From NCBI GenBank assembly GCA_038245795.1, contig JBBRSC010000119.1, forward strand, positions 1-9,715: 9,715 nucleotides of DNA, written 5' to 3'. Of this stretch, positions 6,492 to 9,715 are shown piece by piece. Under the pieces are notes generated by a model. The model was given only the letters and a program-made list of their open reading frames with translations, searched no databases and was not told the DNA's origin. Numbering within the stretch: position 1 is the stretch's first letter; every line of letters begins with the position of its first letter. Made by a program: the position numbers and the translations under genes. The DNA is from JBBRSC01 sp038245795 (GTDB lineage Bacteria > Actinomycetota > Acidimicrobiia > Acidimicrobiales > Microtrichaceae).

Positions 6492-7507
6492 CCGTGCTGC
6501 CAGATCCTGTTGGCAATGTTGCGAACGCCGCGCGATGCCACTCGATCGAGGGCCAACCGTTCGCCTTCGGTCATCGCCCAGTCCAGGCCACCCGCGTTCT
6601 GGGTGGCCTGATCGGCGTTCTTGGCACCCGGAATCGGCACGCCCCCCTTGTCGATGATCCAGCGCAGCGCCACCTGAGCTGGCGTTCGATCGTGCGCCGC
6701 GGCGATGCGACGCAGCTCGCTCACCACCGAGTCGATCGTGGCCTGGGGATGCGCAGAAAAGTTCCGCGACTTCGGCACGGGGTTGGCGGCGGTGTACTTC
6801 CCCGTCAGTCGGCCCTGCCCGATCGGCGAGTACGCGAGGGGAATCACGCCCAGCGCACTGCACGCCGAGAGAAGGCCGGACTGCTCGGGCATCTTGCGGA
6901 GCAACGAGAACTCGATCTGATTGGTGGCCAATCGCACGCCGCGAGCGCCCAGCTCCGATGCCATGGTGCCCATCTCTTTCATCGAGTAGTTCGACACGCC
7001 AACGGCGCGAGTCAGGCCGTCTCGCTGCACCGCCGCGAGCGCTTCGGCGAGGGCTGCCTGGCTCCTCAGGCTGATCGGTCCATGGATCTGGTAGAGGTCG
7101 ACGTGATCCACGCCGAGCCGATCGAGCGATGCCGACAACGCGTTACGCATCAGTGTGGACACGTTCAGCTTCCAGGGCATGGGCATGAACTTGGTGGCGA
7201 GCACCACCTTGGATCGCGCTGCGGGATCAGCGGCCAGCCTGCGGCCGATGATTCGCTCGGATTCGCCGTCGCCGTAGACCTCAGCGGTGTCGAACAAGGT
7301 GACCCCGGCCTCAATCGACGCATCCCAGGCTTCGGCGATGGACTCTTCGGTGAGCGTTGAGTCGTAGCCGCCCATCCCCCACGTCCGTTCATCGCCCCAC
7401 GCCCAAGTGCCGACACCGAGGGGACGAAATGAGATGTCGGTCCCAGCGAGAGTCACCAGTTTGTCGGGGGTCGTGGCGGCTGTCGGATGGTCATCGTGGT
7501 CAGGCAT
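6488..7507 (-). CDS. Aldo/keto reductase
   Basis: The 339-residue (beta/alpha)8-barrel protein carries the AKR catalytic tetrad: Asp73 and Tyr78 in FDTAEVYG, Lys106 in VVLATKF, and His142 in LYQIHGP. GVSNYS (170-175), YSPIGQGRLTGKY (226-238) and the NADP-binding IPGAKN (292-297) are also present. It should reduce a carbonyl with NADPH in the cytoplasm; the substrate is unknown. The TWAWGD opening resembles the chloroplast At1g06690/pyridoxal-reductase-like branch of AKRs, a low-certainty subgroup call. A longer start at 7549 is rejected because it would place the strong AAGGAG, 8 bases before ATG 7507, inside the coding region. The gene is divergent from the amidohydrolase, sharing a 119-bp control region with an inverted repeat. 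Confidence 0.92.
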   Translation of the reverse strand: MPDHDDHPTAATTPDKLVTLAGTDISFRPLGVGTWAWGDERTWGMGGYDSTLTEESIAEAWDASIEAGVTLFDTAEVYGDGESERIIGRRLAADPAARSKVVLATKFMPMPWKLNVSTLMRNALSASLDRLGVDHVDLYQIHGPISLRSQAALAEALAAVQRDGLTRAVGVSNYSMKEMGTMASELGARGVRLATNQIEFSLLRKMPEQSGLLSACSALGVIPLAYSPIGQGRLTGKYTAANPVPKSRNFSAHPQATIDSVVSELRRIAAAHDRTPAQVALRWIIDKGGVPIPGAKNADQATQNAGGLDWAMTEGERLALDRVASRGVRNIANRIWQHG

Positions 7508-7515
7508 CGGTACGG

Positions 7516-7521
7516 CTCCTT
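7516..7521 (-). promoter_or_regulatory. Ribosome binding site of the aldo/keto reductase
   Basis: AAGGAG on the minus strand, 8 bases upstream of ATG 7507. It decides in favour of the shorter 339-residue start. Confidence 0.75.
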
Positions 7522-7532
7522 GGATTGAGAGG

Positions 7533-7538
7533 ATCGTA
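7533..7538 (-). promoter_or_regulatory. Candidate -10 box of the aldo/keto reductase
   Basis: TACGAT (minus strand) fits TANNNT and would give a leader of about 20 nt carrying the AAGGAG site. No clear -35 is visible. Confidence 0.3.
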
Positions 7539-7570
7539 GTTGCCGACACGCGGCGCTCCGACGCGACAAA

Positions 7571-7586
7571 CTGACACGAACGTCAG
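7571..7586. promoter_or_regulatory. Inverted-repeat operator candidate (CTGAC-N6-GTCAG)
   Basis: Perfect 5-bp arms, CTGAC (7571-7575) and GTCAG (7582-7586), in the divergent spacer between the reductase and hydrolase. A poor -35 (GACAAA, 7565-7570) and a -10-like TATCTG (7588-7593) flank it with a 17-base spacer, so a bound dimer would cover the hydrolase promoter. The regulator is unknown, and the site differs from the PadR operator. Confidence 0.4.
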
Positions 7587-7614
7587 GTATCTGGCGATCA
7601 CCGTCACACTGCCC

Positions 7615-7620
7615 GAGGAG
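7615..7620 (+). promoter_or_regulatory. Ribosome binding site of the amidohydrolase
   Basis: GAGGAG, 6 bases before ATG 7627. It selects this start over the in-frame TTG at 7540, which would add 29 residues unlike the family and overlap the proposed promoter. Confidence 0.7.
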
Positions 7621-7626
7621 CCCCCG

Positions 7627-8850
7627 ATGGAACTTCCCAAGATCATCAGCGTCGATGACCACGTGGTCGAACCACCGCACGTCTGGCAGACCTGGCTCCC
7701 CGAGAGGTACCGGGAGAAGGGCCCGCGGGTCATCCGTGACCGATGGGGCCACTTCACCCACAAGGCCGGGGCCAAGTACACCAATCGGCCTGACCCGGAC
7801 GGGCTCGAGGGCGATGCGTGGATCTTCGAGGACCAGCTGATCTATGTCCACAAGAAGTTCGTTGCCATTCCGCTCGAGGCGACCCCCGACGGGACGCCAG
7901 AAAGCTTCGACCGGACCGTCATGCAGATGGAAGCCGTGACGTATGACGGTATGCGCCCTGGGTGTTGGGATCGCGAGGAACGCATCAAGGACATGGAGCT
8001 GAACTGGGTCGACGGATCGCTGCCGTTCCCCACCTTTCCAAGATTCTGTGGACAGACCTTCACCGAAGCCACCGACCGCGAGCTGGGCCTGGCGTGCATC
8101 CGTGCGTACAACGACTGGATGATCGAAGAGTGGTGCGAGCCGTCCCGCGGCTACAACATCCCGCTCTGCATCATCCCGCTCTGGGACGCCCAGCTGGCCG
8201 CCGACGAAGTGCTCCGCAACGCGGCGCGTGGCGCCCGCGCCGTCTGCTTCAGCGAGATCCCCTCACGACTCGGACTGCCGACCATCCACTCGGGCGACTG
8301 GGACCCCTTCTTTGCGGCATGCAACGACACCGGCACCACCATCTGCATGCACATCGGATCGTCGTCGACCGAACCCCTGACCAGCCCCGACGCTCCCAAG
8401 GGTGTCGGCGGGATGTTGGCGTTCAACAACGCCATGGCGTCGATGGGTGACTGGTTGTTCTCGGGCAAGCTCATCCAGTTCCCGAAACTGAAGCTCGCCT
8501 ACTCCGAGGGTCAGATCGGCTGGATCCCCTATGCCCTGGAGCGGGCCGACACCGTCTGGGAGCAGCACGACGCCTGGATGCACTCCAAGGCCACCATTCC
8601 TGAGCCGCCGAGCACCTACTACTACGGGCGGATCTTCGGCTGCTTCACCGCCGACCGGCACGGCATGGCGTCACTCAACGAGGTCGGCGTCGACAACATT
8701 TGCTTCGAGACCGACTATCCGCACACCGATACGACGTGGCCGCATTCGAAGAGCTACGTCGAGAAGATGCTGGCGGGGTTCGACGACGAGGTGAAGTACA
8801 AGGTGCTGCGCGGGAACGCCATCAAGATGCTGGAGCTCGACCGCATCTAA
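7627..8850 (+). CDS. Amidohydrolase-2 family metal-dependent hydrolase
   Basis: The 407-residue protein belongs to the ACMSD-like amidohydrolase-2 family (PF04909 type). The N-terminus has ISVDDHVVEPPHVW, where Asp10/Asp11 and His12 stand at the first metal site. ICMHIGSSS (239-247) contributes His242, and CFETDYPHTDTTWP (359-372) contributes Asp363, the conserved late Asp of the fold. The barrel is predicted to be cytoplasmic and to use a divalent metal, usually zinc, for hydrolysis or decarboxylation. Family members of this kind are numerous in actinobacteria and mostly lack known substrates; aromatic-acid or lactone breakdown is a reasonable guess. No signal peptide is seen. The gene is divergent from an aldo/keto reductase and followed on the same strand by PadR, 100 bases downstream with its own promoter. 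Reductase and hydrolase could act in one catabolic route, but this is inferred from position only. Confidence 0.88.
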   Translation: MELPKIISVDDHVVEPPHVWQTWLPERYREKGPRVIRDRWGHFTHKAGAKYTNRPDPDGLEGDAWIFEDQLIYVHKKFVAIPLEATPDGTPESFDRTVMQMEAVTYDGMRPGCWDREERIKDMELNWVDGSLPFPTFPRFCGQTFTEATDRELGLACIRAYNDWMIEEWCEPSRGYNIPLCIIPLWDAQLAADEVLRNAARGARAVCFSEIPSRLGLPTIHSGDWDPFFAACNDTGTTICMHIGSSSTEPLTSPDAPKGVGGMLAFNNAMASMGDWLFSGKLIQFPKLKLAYSEGQIGWIPYALERADTVWEQHDAWMHSKATIPEPPSTYYYGRIFGCFTADRHGMASLNEVGVDNICFETDYPHTDTTWPHSKSYVEKMLAGFDDEVKYKVLRGNAIKMLELDRI

Positions 8851-8869
8851 GAATATCTTTCAGGTCGCG

Positions 8870-8898
8870 TTGCATCGCGCGCTATCTCGATATATCGT
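8870..8898 (+). promoter_or_regulatory. Promoter of the PadR gene
   Basis: TTGCAT (8870-8875, -35) and TATCGT (8893-8898, -10, TANNNT) are separated by 17 bases, the optimal spacing. The start would be near 8905, giving a leader of about 46 nt with the ribosome binding site at 8939-8945. This is the best-formed promoter in the window. Confidence 0.6.
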
Positions 8899-8913
8899 TA
8901 CTACATCGAGATA
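8883..8913. promoter_or_regulatory. PadR autoregulatory operator candidate
   Basis: TATCTCGAT (8883-8891) and ATCGAGATA (8905-8913) are perfect 9-bp inverted arms around 13 bases. A second perfect palindrome, CGATATATCG (8888-8897), overlaps the left arm and the -10 box. The arms lie in the spacer and at the predicted transcription start, so binding would shut the promoter. PadR regulators commonly repress their own gene through AT-rich dyads; which protein binds here is inferred. Confidence 0.6.
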
Positions 8914-8917
8914 CGTT

Positions 8918-8936
8918 GTTGGCCACTCTGGCCGAC
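8918..8936 (+). other. mRNA leader hairpin just before the PadR ribosome binding site
   Basis: The leader can form an 8-bp stem (G8918-C8936 to A8925-T8929, one G-U pair) with a 3-base CTC loop, ending two bases before AAAGGAG. It could modulate ribosome access or stabilise the mRNA. There is no evidence for a ligand. Confidence 0.35.
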
Positions 8937-8938
8937 CG

Positions 8939-8945
8939 AAAGGAG
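8939..8945 (+). promoter_or_regulatory. Ribosome binding site of PadR
   Basis: AAAGGAG, 5 bases before ATG 8951. It excludes the in-frame upstream start at 8870, whose reading frame would run through the promoter and operator. Confidence 0.75.
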
Positions 8946-8950
8946 TCACG

Positions 8951-9541
8951 ATGAGACACCGACCCCCCCACCTCTACAACCATCCCCAGCACAACCCAGA
9001 GGTCAACGGACCGGGCGATGCCTTCCGGGGCCGCGGACCCGGCGGCGGACCACGCGGTCGCGGTCGCGGCGGACCATGGCGCGCCCGGCGAGGCGATGTC
9101 CGCGCCGCGGTATTGGCGCTGCTCGCCGAGGAACCGATGCACGGCTACCAGATGATCCAGATGCTCGATGAGCGCACGGACGGCGTCTGGAAGCCAAGCC
9201 CCGGCTCCATCTACCCGGCGCTGGCGCTCCTCGAAGACGAAGGCCTGATCCGGGCTGACGAGAGTTCGGGCAAGCGGCACTTCACGCTCACCGATGACGG
9301 CCGCGCTGCGGTTGAGGCGGACACCCGGCCCATGTCACCCTGGGACGAAGTCACCGCCTCGCAGCGACCCGGATCGCACCAGCTTCCAAAGGCCATCAAG
9401 CCGCTGGTCGTCGCGCTGAGCCAAGTGGCAGAAGCGGGCACCGACGAGCAAGTGACTCGAGCCTTCGAAATCGTGAACGACGCCCGTCGCCGGATCTACG
9501 CGATCCTCGCCGAGGACACGACGGCTCCGACCGCAGTCTGA
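8951..9541 (+). CDS. PadR-family transcriptional regulator
   Basis: The 196-residue protein has a PadR winged helix-turn-helix at about 48-122. RRGDVRAAVLALLAEEPMHGYQMIQML (46-72) is helix 1 and the MHGYQ signature. KPSPGSIYPALALLEDEGLI (81-100) is the recognition helix region with the hallmark P-S-x-G-S-I-Y-P. KRHFTLTDDGR (108-118) is the wing. The C-terminal part (about 145-188) is helical and should form the dimer interface. Ahead of the domain is a disordered extension with His3, His7, His11 and His14, then a Gly/Arg-rich stretch (about 26-47). Such tails recur in actinobacterial PadR proteins and might bind metal or nucleic acid. PadR proteins usually respond to phenolics, drugs or cell-envelope stress. 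No effector or target is evident here beyond its own promoter, and the amidohydrolase upstream is the nearest candidate target. Confidence 0.93.
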   Translation: MRHRPPHLYNHPQHNPEVNGPGDAFRGRGPGGGPRGRGRGGPWRARRGDVRAAVLALLAEEPMHGYQMIQMLDERTDGVWKPSPGSIYPALALLEDEGLIRADESSGKRHFTLTDDGRAAVEADTRPMSPWDEVTASQRPGSHQLPKAIKPLVVALSQVAEAGTDEQVTRAFEIVNDARRRIYAILAEDTTAPTAV

Positions 9542-9553
9542 GAATACCAGCGT

Positions 9554-9580
9554 CCCCGACTTCTGCCTCAGAAGTCGGGG
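9554..9580. terminator. Bidirectional hairpin terminator
   Basis: CCCCGACTTCT (9554-9564) and AGAAGTCGGGG (9570-9580) form a perfect 11-bp stem with a 5-base loop between the convergent PadR and NTF2-like genes. No T-run follows on either strand, which is common in high-GC actinobacteria. The minus-strand gene's last codons and its stop lie within the stem and loop. Confidence 0.7.
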
Positions 9581-9715
9581 CCGTCGAGGGCGACGCGTTG
9601 GCTCATGATCAACCCGTCGCTGATCTCGAAGGTATCGACGCCGGACACGCCGTCGGAGGGGCCGCCCACGATTCGCCATCGCAGACTCACTGGCTCGACG
9701 ACCTCACCGACGACG
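9568..9715 (-). CDS. NTF2/SnoaL-like protein, 3' end only
   Basis: On the minus strand an open frame enters from the right edge and ends with TGA at 9570-9568, giving the last 48 residues. They read as consecutive beta strands: VEPVSLRWRIVGGPSDGVSG, then VDTFEISDGLIMSQRVALD. The pattern G-x-D-x-F-x-I-x-DGLI-x-x-x-R is typical of the C-terminal strands of SnoaL/NTF2-fold proteins, which serve as small cone-shaped binding pockets, isomerases or cyclases. The start and catalytic residues are outside the window, so no activity can be assigned. The opposite strand shows nothing gene-like here. It converges on PadR across a shared hairpin. Confidence 0.7.
   Translation of the reverse strand, partial: VVGEVVEPVSLRWRIVGGPSDGVSGVDTFEISDGLIMSQRVALDGPDF

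Noticed and set aside
5751..6863. 370-residue minus-strand open frame across the helicase tail, DUF1697 and reductase 3' end
   Set aside because: It opposes two recognised genes, has a proline-repeat end that is the complement of the Gly-rich tail, and shows no domain.
8870..8950. PadR start at GTG/ATG-like codon 8870
   Set aside because: The extension would translate the promoter and operator. AAAGGAG before ATG 8951 is a much better start signal.
1..9715. Defence island, prophage or integrated element
   Set aside because: There is no integrase, transposase, tRNA, flanking repeat, toxin-antitoxin pair or restriction-modification set, and codon character appears uniform. The lone HNH gene belongs to a common chromosomal family.

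Overview
The window comes from a high-GC actinobacterium. The evidence is the strong G/C bias at third codon positions, a 13E12-type DUF222-HNH gene, an F420-dependent luciferase-like oxidoreductase, and two GTG genes whose -10-like hexamer lies about 6 nt upstream of the start codon, which suggests leaderless mRNAs. A marine or freshwater Acidimicrobiia lineage (Ilumatobacter-like) fits the gene set, but that placement is an inference from general familiarity and no search was run.

Layout. Bases 58-984 hold two divergent unknowns: a small three-helix membrane protein (-) and a 128-residue soluble protein with a CxxCx3H motif (+). Bases 1041-2364 hold the DUF222-HNH endonuclease-like gene, with a LexA-type box on its start codon. 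Bases 2401-4234 are a two-gene minus-strand operon: an F420-dependent LLM oxidoreductase followed, with a 14-base overlap, by a PIG-L/LmbE-type deacetylase. Bases 4429-6476 are a plus-strand pair: a DEAD-box RNA helicase with a Gly/Arg/Ser-rich tail and a DUF1697 protein, coupled by a one-base stop/start overlap. Bases 6488-8850 hold an aldo/keto reductase (-) and an amidohydrolase-2 family hydrolase (+), transcribed divergently from a 119-bp region containing an inverted repeat. Bases 8870-9541 hold a PadR-family regulator with a well-formed promoter and inverted-repeat operator. It converges on the 3' end of an NTF2/SnoaL-like gene (-) that runs off the right edge, with a strong hairpin between them.

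How they work together. Most of the window is housekeeping or catabolic chromosome: short operons, tight spacing, no transposase, integrase, tRNA, CRISPR array or phage gene. Coupled pairs are LLM oxidoreductase plus PIG-L deacetylase, and helicase plus DUF1697. PadR looks autoregulated, and no transporter target is next to it within the window.

I see no convincing new multi-gene system. The most interesting signals are regulatory: the LexA-like box on the HNH gene, the composite PadR operator, the leader hairpin before the PadR ribosome binding site, and the unassigned operator in the reductase/hydrolase divergent promoter.
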